Part shown: one piece after another, positions 18,190 to 27,323 of the stretch
Layout of the letters: every line of letters begins with the position of its first letter
How positions within the stretch are numbered: the stretch's first letter is position 1
Assembly (NCBI GenBank): GCA_050916095.1
Contig: CP050901.1
Span: forward strand, 3,162,001-3,226,000
Direction of reading: 5' to 3'
DNA length: 64,000 bases
From: JANPCX01 sp050916095
Lineage (GTDB): Bacteria > Pseudomonadota > Gammaproteobacteria > Burkholderiales > Burkholderiaceae_C
Translations under genes and position numbers: made by a program
Notes under the pieces: model-generated
What the model was told of the DNA's origin: nothing
The model's input: only the letters and a program-made list of their open reading frames with translations
The model's database searches: none

Positions 18190-19149
18190 ATGCACCTGTT
18201 GATTCCCTTTGCCTCGGCAGCCAGCCCGCCTGCCCAAGATGTCCTGCGCGACCTCGTCCTGCCACACCTTGCCCAGTTGCTCAAACGCTTGGTGCCCAGC
18301 GGGCGATTGGAAGGCGATGAATACAGCCTGACCCCACCCCACGAACGCGCCTTGGCCGATGTTTGGGCATGGCAAGGCACTGATGGCTGCCTGCCTTTTG
18401 CCGCACTGGCCGCCCAGGCCGACGGCGTGGTCGTCGGCGATCTGGCCTGGGGGCTGATGACACCGGTGCACTGGTTGGTGGGCCGAGACAACGTCACGTT
18501 GACCGACCCCGACGCACTGCAACTTCATGAACCCGAATCACGTGCGATATTCCAAGCGGTGCGTGGTCTCTTCGACAGCGAAGGTTTTGGCCTGCATTGG
18601 GCCGCCCCCACACGTTGGTATTTGCAGCACGACAGCCTAGCCAACTTGCCCTGCGCCAGCCTCGACCGTGCATTAGGTCGCAATGTGGACCTCTGGCTTC
18701 AAGCCTCGGCTGCCACATCACAGCACACGCAAGCCGCACTGCGCAAGCTGCGCCTCCTGCAAAACGAGTTTCAGATGCTGCTTTACCCACACGACATCAC
18801 CAACCAACGTGACGCACGAGGACTCTTGGCGGTGAACTCGTTTTGGTTGAGTGGTTGCGGGCGTTCACAAGTACAAACCAGCACCGAACGCGTTGAAGTG
18901 AACCACATGCTGCGCAGCAGCTTGTTGTTGGATGACTGGGCATCGTGGCGAGAGGCTTGGTTGGAGTTGGATGCCACTGTGTTGGCGCAATTGAACCAAG
19001 CCGCCAAACAAGGAGACGCCGTCACGCTGACCCTGTGCGGCGAGCGAAATGCGCAGACATGGCGCACGCCTGCCAAGCGGTCATTCCTGGATCGCCTGAA
19101 AAGCCCATTCACCACCCCCAACACGGCCACCTGGCTGCAAGCACTTTGA
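18190..19149 (+). CDS. Conserved protein upstream of recJ (ApgM/RpfE-like)
   Basis: 319 residues. Proteins of this type sit just before recJ in many Burkholderiales and are annotated as phosphoglycerate-mutase-like or RpfE-like; function is not established. Recognisable parts are HERALADVWAWQGTDGCLP near 55, ADGVVVGDLAWGLMTPVHW near 75, LLQNEFQMLLY, and VNSFWLSGCGR. The TGA stop overlaps the TTG start of recJ. Confidence 0.75.
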   Translation: MHLLIPFASAASPPAQDVLRDLVLPHLAQLLKRLVPSGRLEGDEYSLTPPHERALADVWAWQGTDGCLPFAALAAQADGVVVGDLAWGLMTPVHWLVGRDNVTLTDPDALQLHEPESRAIFQAVRGLFDSEGFGLHWAAPTRWYLQHDSLANLPCASLDRALGRNVDLWLQASAATSQHTQAALRKLRLLQNEFQMLLYPHDITNQRDARGLLAVNSFWLSGCGRSQVQTSTERVEVNHMLRSSLLLDDWASWREAWLELDATVLAQLNQAAKQGDAVTLTLCGERNAQTWRTPAKRSFLDRLKSPFTTPNTATWLQAL

Positions 19150-20891
19150 ATACCCACACGCCCGCCATTCAAACCCGCGATGTTCCTCCTCGTGCCGCGT
19201 GGGCACTGGAGCAAGCCGGTGTTCACCCGCTGCTGGCCCGCCTTTTTGCCGCACGAGGCGTGCGTGACGCCAGCGAACTCGACGACGGCCTGGCCAAGCT
19301 GCTCCCGCCAAGCGACTTGCTCGGGTCCACCGCAGCGGCACAACGTTTGGCCGATGCCATCGCCCAAGGCGAGCGCATTTGTGTGGTGGCCGACTATGAC
19401 TGCGACGGCGCCACCGCCTGCGCCGTGGCCCTGCGTGGCTTGAAGCTGCTTGGCGCTGCTGCAGAAACGGTGGGTTACGTGGTGCCCGACCGCGCCATCC
19501 ACGGCTACGGTCTCACGCCGGCCATTGTTGACCTCGCACTGGCCTGCGCCTTGAAGCCCCAACTGCTGCTGACGGTGGACAACGGCATCGCGAGCCTGGC
19601 AGGTGTGGCGCATGCCCGCGCCCAAGGCCTGGCCGTGGTCATCACCGACCACCACCTGCCCGCACTGGAACACGATCAAATCGTGCTGCCCAGCGCCGAC
19701 GTCATCGTCAACCCCAACCAACCCGGCTGCGCCTTTGGCAGCAAAAACCTCGCGGGCGTGGGGGTAGTGTTTTACGTGCTGCTGGCCCTGCGCAGCGAGT
19801 TGCGCACGCGCGGCGTGTTCACGGCAGAAACACAACCCCGGTTAGATGCCCTGCTCGACCTCGTGGCGCTTGGCACCGTGGCTGACGTGGTGAAGTTAGA
19901 TGCAAACAACCGCCGCTTGGTGGCCCAAGGGCTCAAGCGCATCCGCGCGGGCAAGATGCAAGCGGGCGTGGCCGCCCTCTTCGCTGCTGCGGGCCGTGAT
20001 GCACGACGCGCCAGTGGCTTTGATTTTGGTTTTGCCCTGGGCCCACGCATCAACGCCGCGGGCCGCTTGTCCGACATGACCTTAGGCATTGAATGCCTGC
20101 TCACCGACGACACAGGCCGCGCAGCCGAGCTGGCCAAAACCTTGGACAGCATCAACCGTGAGCGCCGCGAGGTGGAAGCGGGCATGCGCGAGCAAGCGGA
20201 AATGCTGCTTGAAAATCTGCTGGCCACGCGCACCGAACAAAGCTCACCCCCTGCCCTGGCCCTCTTCGACGAAGCGTTTCACGAAGGCGTGGTGGGCATC
20301 GTCGCATCGCGCTTGAAAGACCAGTTGCACCGCCCCACCTTCGTTTTCGCGCGTGGCCAAGACGGTCTACTCAAAGGCTCAGGCCGCTCCATCCCTGGTT
20401 TTCATTTGCGCGACGCGCTGGATTGGGTCACCAAACGCCATCCCGGCGTGCTCAAAAAGTTCGGCGGTCACGCCATGGCGGCGGGCTGCACCTTGGACTT
20501 TGACGACCTCACCACTTTTGACGCCGCCTTTCAGCAAGTTGCCCAAGAATGGTTGGAACCGAGTTTGCTCAACCGCACCATCCTCAGCGACGGCCCCTTG
20601 GGGCTGGAGTACTTCAATGTGGAGACGGTTCAACACCTGGACGCCCAAGTCTGGGGCCAAGCCTTTGAAGCCCCGGTGTTCTGCGACGCCGTGGAGGTCG
20701 TGTCGCAGCGTCTAGTGGGCGAAAAACACCTCAAACTCAGCATCAAACACGCGGGCCAATTGCGGGATGCCATTTGGTTCGGTCATATTGACCAGTTGCC
20801 CGCCCAAGTCAAGCTGGCCTATCGGCTGAGCGTGGACGAGTACAACGGGCGGCAGCGGGTGCAGATGGTGGTGCAGGGGGTTGATGGTTAG
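19146..20891 (+). CDS. recJ: Single-stranded-DNA-specific exonuclease RecJ
   Basis: 5'-3' exonuclease of recombination and mismatch repair, DHH superfamily. The TTG at 19146 gives 581 residues, the usual length; earlier in-frame starts would lie inside the preceding gene. Visible motifs: VVADYDCDGATA (DHH motif I), TVDNGIASLAGVAHA, VVITDHHLP (DHH), NPNQPGC and GVGVVFYVLLALR. The DHHA1 part carries RSIPGFHLRDALDWV and KKFGGHAMAAGCTL. The four-base overlap suggests coupling to the upstream gene. Confidence 0.95.
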   Translation: MNTHTPAIQTRDVPPRAAWALEQAGVHPLLARLFAARGVRDASELDDGLAKLLPPSDLLGSTAAAQRLADAIAQGERICVVADYDCDGATACAVALRGLKLLGAAAETVGYVVPDRAIHGYGLTPAIVDLALACALKPQLLLTVDNGIASLAGVAHARAQGLAVVITDHHLPALEHDQIVLPSADVIVNPNQPGCAFGSKNLAGVGVVFYVLLALRSELRTRGVFTAETQPRLDALLDLVALGTVADVVKLDANNRRLVAQGLKRIRAGKMQAGVAALFAAAGRDARRASGFDFGFALGPRINAAGRLSDMTLGIECLLTDDTGRAAELAKTLDSINRERREVEAGMREQAEMLLENLLATRTEQSSPPALALFDEAFHEGVVGIVASRLKDQLHRPTFVFARGQDGLLKGSGRSIPGFHLRDALDWVTKRHPGVLKKFGGHAMAAGCTLDFDDLTTFDAAFQQVAQEWLEPSLLNRTILSDGPLGLEYFNVETVQHLDAQVWGQAFEAPVFCDAVEVVSQRLVGEKHLKLSIKHAGQLRDAIWFGHIDQLPAQVKLAYRLSVDEYNGRQRVQMVVQGVDG

Positions 20892-20910
20892 GGCGCCTGT
20901 GCACGCTGGT

Positions 20911-21252
20911 TCACCCAGATCTCGGCACCTTGACCTGGTCCAGAAAAGTTTGTAGCAACCCAAGGCAACGGCTGTCCAAACCGACCCACTCCATGCCCAA
21001 TTGATAGTCGTCGCCGCGCAGCACCTGAAAAACCACCTTGGCTTGCCCCGACACCACATCGGTTTGCGCACCAGCGCGAGTGAGTTGAATGGCCACTTGA
21101 ACCGTGGTTTGCGGAACCAAGGGTGCGGCCAACAACAGACTCATTCCGCCGGCGCTCAAATCATGGGTCCGTCCGTCCACGACGCGGCCTTGGCTTAGCA
21201 AGACGCGGGCTTTGAGCGTGACCTGTTTGCGAACACTTCCACGGTTTTCCAC
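20911..21252 (-). CDS. PilZ-domain protein (cyclic-di-GMP receptor-like)
   Basis: 113 residues. RGSVRKQ near the N-terminus and DLSAGGMS near 32 match the PilZ cyclic-di-GMP binding motifs (R-x3-R and D/N-x-S-x2-G). It is the last gene of the minus-strand run that includes a type II/IV secretion ATPase. A link to the GGDEF/EAL proteins at 9-13 kb is inference. Confidence 0.85.
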   Translation of the reverse strand: MENRGSVRKQVTLKARVLLSQGRVVDGRTHDLSAGGMSLLLAAPLVPQTTVQVAIQLTRAGAQTDVVSGQAKVVFQVLRGDDYQLGMEWVGLDSRCLGLLQTFLDQVKVPRSG

Positions 21253-21378
21253 TTTTCAAACGGTTGAGGCCGCACCTTTGTTGGATAGAGTGAGTTTCCA
21301 TGATTCATCCATGGATGAACAAGTTCAATCGAAAAAACTCAACTGACCTGCGAAAAATACACCATACCGATGACGCAG

Positions 21379-21726
21379 CTATCGCAGTCCCTGCCCATAG
21401 GTGATGGTTTGCACCACACCGCTCCGAAAACGCACGGTTGCCATCAAGTTACCGGGGCCCCGGTCGTAAAGCCACTCTTCGATGGGTACACAGACTCCAG
21501 GTTGAACCAGAACAGCTTCATGTGTGGGGCGAACTGTGCGAGGAACGTAGACCGTGGCGCAGTAACTGTCCTTGAGCAAAGGCTCACCACATTTGTAGAG
21601 CAACGACAAACGTGAATCTCCTTCACTGGCAATCTGGCCGTTGCAGCGCAAGGACTCCCCACGAGCTGCAGTGAATGGCAAACAGGTGCAAAGCGCAGAC
21701 AGTGCAATTGACACGAACAGCTTCAT
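21379..21726 (-). CDS. DUF2845 secreted protein
   Basis: 115 residues with a signal peptide (MKLFVSIALSALCTCLPFTA, cleavage near ARG-ES). The mature part has SLRCNGQIASEGDS, YKCGEPLLKDSYCATVYVP and WLYDRGPGN, the DUF2845 pattern with paired cysteines. Periplasmic location is expected and function unknown. It begins six bases after the GspE-like gene ends, so the two are probably co-transcribed. Confidence 0.85.
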   Translation of the reverse strand: MKLFVSIALSALCTCLPFTAARGESLRCNGQIASEGDSRLSLLYKCGEPLLKDSYCATVYVPRTVRPTHEAVLVQPGVCVPIEEWLYDRGPGNLMATVRFRSGVVQTITYGQGLR

Positions 21727-21732
21727 CGCTAC

Positions 21733-23565
21733 TCACTCCCAAGCCGGTGTCGCCCGCAGCACCTCTTCCAAGGTGGTGACGCCCTCCGCCACTTTCATGG
21801 CCCCGGCCAAACGCAGCGGGCGCATGCCGTCTTGCAGCGCGAGTTGGCGCAGCTTGGGCAGGTCGGTGGTGGGGTGAATCGCCGCGCGCACGGCTTCGTT
21901 GACGGTCATGAGTTCATACAAACCAGCACGGCCTCGGTATCCGGTCATGCGGCATTCCAAACAGCCCACAGGTTTGTAGACCTTGGGGGTGCCGTTGAGG
22001 CGCCAGGGTTTGATGGCCTCGGCCAGCACGGCGGCTGCGTCACCATCGTCAGGCTGTTTGCAGGCCGGGCACAAGGTGCGCACCAAACGCTGGGCCAACA
22101 CACCGATGACAGTGGCGCTGATCAGGTAGGGCGGCACGCCCAAGTCTTCCAGGCGGGTGATGGCGGTGGCAGCGTCGTTGGTATGCAAGGTGCTGAACAC
22201 GAGGTGGCCGGTGAGTGACGCCTGGATGGCCATCTCTGCCGTTTCCAGGTCTCGGATTTCACCGACCATGATGATGTCGGGATCTTGCCGCATCAGCGCG
22301 CGCAGGCCTTGCGCAAAACTCAGGTCGATGTTGTTTTGCACCTGGGTTTGGTTGAGGGCCGGTTGAATCATTTCAATCGGGTCTTCCACGGTGCACACGT
22401 TGACTTCCTCGGTGGCCAGGCGGCGCAGCGTGGAGTAAAGCGTGGTGGTTTTGCCTGAACCCGTGGGGCCGGTAACCAAAATGATGCCGTGGGCGTTGCT
22501 GACCAATTTTTCCCAGCGCGGGCCGTCATGCGCGCCGAAGCCCAACTGATCCAAGGTCTTGACCGTGGTGTCTGGGTCAAAAATACGCATCACCATTTTC
22601 TCGCCGAAGGCGGTGGGCAGGGTGGCCAGGCGCATTTCGACTTCTTCACCCAAGGGGTTGCGGGTTTTGATGCGGCCGTCCAGTGGGCGGCGGCGTTCCA
22701 CCACGTCCATGCGGCCCAGCACTTTCACGCGGGCAATCATGGCATTCATCACGCCCGGCGGCACCTGGTAAACGGTGTGCATCACACCGTCGATGCGAAA
22801 GCGGATGGCACTCAAGTCTCGCCTGGGTTCCAAATGAATGTCCGAGGCACGTTGATCAAAGGCGTATTGCCAGAGCCAGTCCACCACCTGCACCACGCCC
22901 TGGTCGTTGGCATCCAACTGTTTGTTGCTGCGACCCAGTTCCACCAACTGTTCAAAGTTGGCCATCGCAGCCGTCTCGCCCGACTTGATGGCGGCGCGAA
23001 CCGATTTGGAGAGTGTGTAGAACTCCGTGGTGTAACGCTGCAGCTCCAACGGGCTGACGACCACGAGGCGTATCGGCTTTTGGGTGTGGGACTCAATCTC
23101 TGTCACCCATGCCACATCACAAGGCTCACAGGTGGCAACCGTGACTTCGCGCAAACCGAATTGAATCGGGAGGGCTTTACGCCGCTCGGCGTAGTTGATG
23201 GACATGGCATCAGACACACGGCCGACATCCACCTTCAAGGGGTCGATGCGCAGATAAGGCAAACCGCAGCGCCCCGCTACCCACTCCGTCAAGGCCTCCA
23301 CATCCCACACCTTGCCCGAATCAACCGCTCCGGCCCAACGTGCCAGGTTGGCACCGGCCAGCCGCACCAGGGCGTGCTGGGCGCTGTCGCCCGCTGCGAA
23401 CCGCTGGGCCGTGCGGTCGTTGTCCGCCTGACTGATGAAGCCGTCTTCAAGCAGCCACTTCAGCAACACCCGCCAGGTCAGGCGACCAATGTGCGGTGGC
23501 GGATGCGCGGCTCCGCCAATGTGGGTGTTGGGGGGGCGAACGGGGGCAGCTTCTTTGGTTTTCAT
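21733..23565 (-). CDS. GspE/PilB-type secretion or pilus assembly ATPase
   Basis: 610 residues. The N-terminal third resembles the MshEN/T2SSE_N region; the ATPase core is RASDIHLEPR, Walker A GPTGSGKTTTLYSTLRRL, Asp box CTVEDPIEM, Walker B PDIIMVGEIRDLETAEMAI and the His box HLVFSTLHTNDA. A four-cysteine zinc site (CPAC...CLEC) precedes GYRGRAGLYELM. All catalytic parts are present. No secretin, pseudopilin or GspF gene lies nearby, so it may be an orphan serving a machine encoded elsewhere. Confidence 0.92.
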   Translation of the reverse strand: MKTKEAAPVRPPNTHIGGAAHPPPHIGRLTWRVLLKWLLEDGFISQADNDRTAQRFAAGDSAQHALVRLAGANLARWAGAVDSGKVWDVEALTEWVAGRCGLPYLRIDPLKVDVGRVSDAMSINYAERRKALPIQFGLREVTVATCEPCDVAWVTEIESHTQKPIRLVVVSPLELQRYTTEFYTLSKSVRAAIKSGETAAMANFEQLVELGRSNKQLDANDQGVVQVVDWLWQYAFDQRASDIHLEPRRDLSAIRFRIDGVMHTVYQVPPGVMNAMIARVKVLGRMDVVERRRPLDGRIKTRNPLGEEVEMRLATLPTAFGEKMVMRIFDPDTTVKTLDQLGFGAHDGPRWEKLVSNAHGIILVTGPTGSGKTTTLYSTLRRLATEEVNVCTVEDPIEMIQPALNQTQVQNNIDLSFAQGLRALMRQDPDIIMVGEIRDLETAEMAIQASLTGHLVFSTLHTNDAATAITRLEDLGVPPYLISATVIGVLAQRLVRTLCPACKQPDDGDAAAVLAEAIKPWRLNGTPKVYKPVGCLECRMTGYRGRAGLYELMTVNEAVRAAIHPTTDLPKLRQLALQDGMRPLRLAGAMKVAEGVTTLEEVLRATPAWE

Positions 23566-23578
23566 GCGGGCGGATCAC

Positions 23579-24364
23579 TCAAATTTCGTTTAGCACCAAG
23601 GGGCGCATCATGCGCAGCCATTTTTTAGCAGGTAACTTGAAGCGAGTGTCCAAGGTTTCGGCACGCTGGGCAAGGGTTTCCCGGTCCGGCAACACGCCAC
23701 CCTTCATGGCGACAACAATGGTGTTGCCCTCTTTGGTTGGTTGCATGGAGAACACCAGACCGTCTCCGAAAGCGTTCGCTATGCGCGACGCGCTTTGTTC
23801 AAAACTGGCATCGCGGCCAAAGAGGTTGACCGTCATCACACCACCATCCACCAACAAACCATGGCATTGGCGATAGAAGTCTTCACTGTCCAGCATAGGG
23901 CTGGCAGCGTGGTGGTCGTAAAGGTCAACACACAAGGCTTGCACGGTATCGATATTTGCCGCGTCGGCCACGAAATCGGCTGCGTCCATCCGCGCTACCC
24001 GCAAGCGGCTGTTGTCATCGGGCAGGTTGAAGTAGGCACGGCACATGCCAATCACGGTGTCGTTGAGTTCCACCGCCACAGTTTGCATTTTGAGCACACC
24101 GTAGGTGAAACGTGTGATGGCGCCCGCGCCCAGGCCCAACTGCACGGCCAAACCTGTCGACAAGTCAGCCGGTTCACGCAGCAGCAACCACACCATCATG
24201 CGCTGCACATACTCCAGTTCAATCGCCAAAGGCTTGCGCACCCGCATCGCCCCTTGCACCCAAGGGGTGCCCAGGTGCAGGTAACGCACGCCTTCAAACT
24301 CGGAGACCGTGGCCGGGGCCAAGTCGGACTCCACTTCCGTGCCTTTTGTTTTTCTTGTACTCAT
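23579..24364 (-). CDS. Spermidine-synthase-like methyltransferase-fold protein
   Basis: 261 residues from ATG 24364, overlapping the glycosylase stop by four bases. The Rossmann-fold glycine motif LGLGAGAITRF lies near 75, VAVELNDTVI follows, and ALCVDLYDHHAAS is the acidic motif near 135. Spermidine synthase homologues of this short form are common in Burkholderiales, and aminopropyl transfer is not certain. The ATPase gene starts 13 bases downstream. Confidence 0.8.
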   Translation of the reverse strand: MSTRKTKGTEVESDLAPATVSEFEGVRYLHLGTPWVQGAMRVRKPLAIELEYVQRMMVWLLLREPADLSTGLAVQLGLGAGAITRFTYGVLKMQTVAVELNDTVIGMCRAYFNLPDDNSRLRVARMDAADFVADAANIDTVQALCVDLYDHHAASPMLDSEDFYRQCHGLLVDGGVMTVNLFGRDASFEQSASRIANAFGDGLVFSMQPTKEGNTIVVAMKGGVLPDRETLAQRAETLDTRFKLPAKKWLRMMRPLVLNEI

Positions 24365-24855
24365 GCAATTCCGTGTTGAATAAAGACCTCGCGCCAAGCG
24401 GCCAGCTTTCGTTCAAACGACCAACTGGCATTGGCAGGACTGGTGGACGGCAAGCGGTGCACCTGGCAACCCAAGGCGAGAGTGTGGCGCATGGCGCGCG
24501 CCGACTCGCCGCCGTTGTGGGCCACCGCCTGCAAGTCGGGTGCCTGGCGGCGCAGTTCGGCCCAGTTGTTGAACTGAGGCGCTTCAATGGCACTGTCCAG
24601 ACTGCCCTCACGCACACAACTGGCGTACACATCCCAAATCCCGAGGCCGCGTTCCAAAACCAGCGCCAAACGCTGCTCGTACGACAAAGTGCGCAGCTCG
24701 ATGCCCCATAAGGCCGACAGCAAAGGCCAAAACTGATTGCGCGGGTGGGCGTAATACTGTCCAGCCAGCAATGACGCTTTGCCAGGAAAGCTACCCAGCA
24801 CCACCAAACGGGTTCGCGGCCCGAGCGCAGGCGGCAGGCCATGAAGTCGTTCCAT
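24361..24855 (-). CDS. DNA-deoxyinosine (hypoxanthine/uracil) glycosylase
   Basis: 164 residues of the uracil-DNA glycosylase superfamily. The signature VVLGSFPGKASLLAGQYYAH followed by NQFWPLL, and the C-terminal LPSTSPANASWSFERK, match the deoxyinosine glycosylase family, which removes deaminated bases for excision repair. It starts three bases after the tatD stop and overlaps the next gene, so it sits in a tight operon. Confidence 0.9.
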   Translation of the reverse strand: MERLHGLPPALGPRTRLVVLGSFPGKASLLAGQYYAHPRNQFWPLLSALWGIELRTLSYEQRLALVLERGLGIWDVYASCVREGSLDSAIEAPQFNNWAELRRQAPDLQAVAHNGGESARAMRHTLALGCQVHRLPSTSPANASWSFERKLAAWREVFIQHGIA

Positions 24856-24858
24856 CGT

Positions 24859-25689
24859 TCAGCGCCTCGCTGGCAGCGAGGCCAAACGTGGCAAGGCGGC
24901 CATCGCGTTGGCCGTGGTCACCTCAGCCAATGCCTCCACGGACATGCCACGCAGGTCGGCCAGCACCTGCGCAATACGCGGCAACTCGGCAGGTTCGTTG
25001 CGCGACACCGTGCCTTGTGCACGCTCGGCTGCGGTGCGATACAACCAATGCGGCGGAATGTCCGGCGCGTCGGTTTCCAGCACGATGCAGGACAGCGGCA
25101 AGGTTTGCGCCAAGCGGCGAATTTGCAGCGCCCGGTCAAAAGTCAATGCACCGCCAAACCCCAGCTTGAAACCCAAGTCCACAAAAGCCATGGCCTGCTG
25201 CTCACTGCCATTGAAGGCATGGGCGATACCGCCTACCACCGGGTGGCGACGCAACTGTTTCAGCAAGGCATCGGCGGAACGACGCACATGCAGGATGACG
25301 GGCAGCTTGAATCGCTGCGCGAGCTTCAGCTGCGCCACATAGAACTGTTCCTGTCTGGCCAGGTTGAGGCCAGGTACAAAGTGATCCAGGCCGATCTCGC
25401 CCACCGCCACCAAACGTGGGTCGATTTGGAACTCGCACAGCGCATCCGCCACATGCTGCAAATCACCCTCCACGGCACTGTCCACATAGAGCGGGTGAAT
25501 GCCCAAGGCGTAGGCTCCATTCACGTGGTGCGCGAGGTGGCGCACCAGGGCGAGGTTGCTGCGTTCCACGGCTGGCAACACCAGGCACCCGACCCCCGCC
25601 TCGCACGCACGAGCTGCGACCTCGTCCCGATCGGTTTCAAATTCCGCAGCGTCGAGGTGGCAATGGGTGTCTATCCAAGAAGCTTTCAT
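24859..25689 (-). CDS. TatD-family metal-dependent hydrolase
   Basis: 276 residues. Metal ligands are visible: IDTHCHLD (HxH), GEIGLDH (E), ILHVRRS (H), GIAHAFNG (H) and LETDAPD (D). TatD proteins are cytosolic DNases or deacylases with a TIM-barrel fold. It is the first gene of the minus-strand run down to 20911. Confidence 0.93.
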   Translation of the reverse strand: MKASWIDTHCHLDAAEFETDRDEVAARACEAGVGCLVLPAVERSNLALVRHLAHHVNGAYALGIHPLYVDSAVEGDLQHVADALCEFQIDPRLVAVGEIGLDHFVPGLNLARQEQFYVAQLKLAQRFKLPVILHVRRSADALLKQLRRHPVVGGIAHAFNGSEQQAMAFVDLGFKLGFGGALTFDRALQIRRLAQTLPLSCIVLETDAPDIPPHWLYRTAAERAQGTVSRNEPAELPRIAQVLADLRGMSVEALAEVTTANAMAALPRLASLPARR

Positions 25690-25758
25690 ACCAGTCCATT
25701 AACATACACGATGCGCAACATAGTATTGATGTTTACCTTATTCACGACAAACTTCAGT

Positions 25759-25803
25759 CCGTTCGCCCTCAGCCTGTCGAAGGGTTTGGGCCAACGGTTC
25801 AGA
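25759..25803. repeat. Dispersed palindromic intergenic repeat, copy 2
   Basis: CCGTTCGCCCTCAGCCTGTC is followed by a short inverted arm AACGGTTCAGAC. It lies between tatD and the ClpP-like gene, which diverge here. Same repeat type as 2424-2520 and 47193-47264. Confidence 0.65.
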
Positions 25804-25845
25804 CTTCATCAGGCCAGATCATCAATAAACCCGAGAAAAACACGC

Positions 25846-26553
25846 ATGACCACGCAACACTGGCGCAACACGATCCTGTTGACACTGCTCTGCGCGCTAG
25901 ATTTTTCCGCCCGGGCGATGGATTTTGAGTTACGGCCCATCTTGAACAGCTCGCCCGAGCGCGCACAGCTGGTGATGGCGGGAACGGTGCGAGGAACAGA
26001 ACTGGAGCAACTCAAATCTTGGTTGGCCCAACACCCGGAAATCGACACCATCCTTTTGAAAAACTCTAACGGCGGCAATGCTGCAGCGGGATATGCCGTG
26101 GGCGAGTTCATTCGTGAAAGGGGTTTGGCTACCGGCTTGATTGGCCGCTGCGCGTCCAGCTGCTCACGCATGTTTTTGGGCGGCAAGAAGCGCTTTTTTA
26201 CCTTCGAACTGCCTCCAGAGAAAACCATGATCGGCTTCCACGGCAACTACGGCGCAGATGGAAAACTGTTGCCTGGCCGTTCGCCATTTCTGAAGGCTTG
26301 GGTCATCAAACACCTGGGGTGGAACGAGGAACAGCACCGTCAATTTGAGTCACTGGTGGACCTGTGGGTGAACATCGAGACCAACGCGGGCATGCTGTAC
26401 TTTTTTGACGAGGAGAAAACAAAGAACCAGGACGGCAGCTCGGTCGTCTATTGCCGAGGCAATGAGCCAAACCAAAGCGACCGTTTGGCCGCTTGCGAGC
26501 GCAAACCTATGGTCACGGCGCGCCGCATCGGGCTGATTACGACCGAGCGCTGA
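25846..26553 (+). CDS. Exported ClpP/crotonase-fold-like protein
   Basis: 235 residues from ATG 25846; the frame is open far upstream but that stretch is antisense to tatD. A signal peptide (NTILLTLLCALDFSARA) is followed by LVMAGTVRGTELEQLKSWL, IDTILLKNSNGGNAAAGYAV and GLIGRCASSCSRMFLGG. The G-G/A-x-S-S-C arrangement recalls periplasmic ClpP-like proteins (COG3904 type) in which a serine after CAS is nucleophilic. A peptidase role is inference and there is no clear partner gene. Confidence 0.65.
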   Translation: MTTQHWRNTILLTLLCALDFSARAMDFELRPILNSSPERAQLVMAGTVRGTELEQLKSWLAQHPEIDTILLKNSNGGNAAAGYAVGEFIRERGLATGLIGRCASSCSRMFLGGKKRFFTFELPPEKTMIGFHGNYGADGKLLPGRSPFLKAWVIKHLGWNEEQHRQFESLVDLWVNIETNAGMLYFFDEEKTKNQDGSSVVYCRGNEPNQSDRLAACERKPMVTARRIGLITTER

Positions 26554-26572
26554 GGCGACTTACCATTGCGCC

Positions 26573-27310
26573 ATGTTGCGCCTTTACACCTTCACCATCT
26601 CCCATTTTTCTGAGAAAGCCCGCTGGGCGCTGGATTTCAACCAACTCAAGTACACAGAACTGGCCTTGGTACCGGGTGCGCACTTGTGGACCATGCGCAA
26701 ATTGCAGGCCAAGTCCAGCGTGCCGCTGCTGGAACACGATGGACAACTGATCCAGGGATCCGGCGCCATCCTCGACTACTTGGAACAAGGCCTGAATGCC
26801 AAACGTCTGTCGGTATCGGCCGCACAGGCCGAGCGCTGCGCTGAGTTGGAAGCCTTGGCCGACCGGGCTTTTGGCCTGGGCATTCAGCGTATTTTTTACG
26901 GCCCGCTCCTGGCCCATCGGCGCACCACTGTGAACCTGTGGAGCCAAGGCGGTCCGGTTTGGAGTCGGCCATTCTTGAACCTCAGCTATCCCCTGCTCGC
27001 CAAAGGTACGGCACGCAAGTACAAGGTCAGGCCCGAGAAGGTTGCTGAGGCCAAAGACTTGTTCCGCAAAACCTTCGACACCTTCAACGTGATTTTTCGC
27101 GACAACCCCTATTTGATCGGCGACAACATCACGCGCGCCGATGTCACCTTGGCTTCGCTGCTCGCGCCGCTGTGTTGCCCACCCGAACATGTGACCCGTT
27201 GGCCCGCCGCCATGCCGGAGGAAATTGCCAAATTTCAGAACGAGTTCCGAGGCCACCCCACTTGGAACTTCGTGCAGCGCCTGTACCACCAGCAACGCCG
27301 TTCGCGTTGA
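26573..27310 (+). CDS. Glutathione S-transferase family protein
   Basis: 245 residues. Thioredoxin-fold N-terminus LYTFTISHFSEKARWAL, cis-proline motif SSVPLLEHDG and glutathione-contact motif QGSGAILDYLE are present. The helical C-terminal domain ends with PYLIGDNITRADVTLASLLA. Substrate is unknown. The arfB gene starts 14 bases downstream. Confidence 0.9.
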   Translation: MLRLYTFTISHFSEKARWALDFNQLKYTELALVPGAHLWTMRKLQAKSSVPLLEHDGQLIQGSGAILDYLEQGLNAKRLSVSAAQAERCAELEALADRAFGLGIQRIFYGPLLAHRRTTVNLWSQGGPVWSRPFLNLSYPLLAKGTARKYKVRPEKVAEAKDLFRKTFDTFNVIFRDNPYLIGDNITRADVTLASLLAPLCCPPEHVTRWPAAMPEEIAKFQNEFRGHPTWNFVQRLYHQQRRSR

Positions 27311-27323
27311 CCGTGAGTTCGTC

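Noticed and set aside
24841..25845. N-terminal extension of the ClpP-like gene frame
   Set aside because: Antisense to tatD; a good start with signal peptide exists at 25846.
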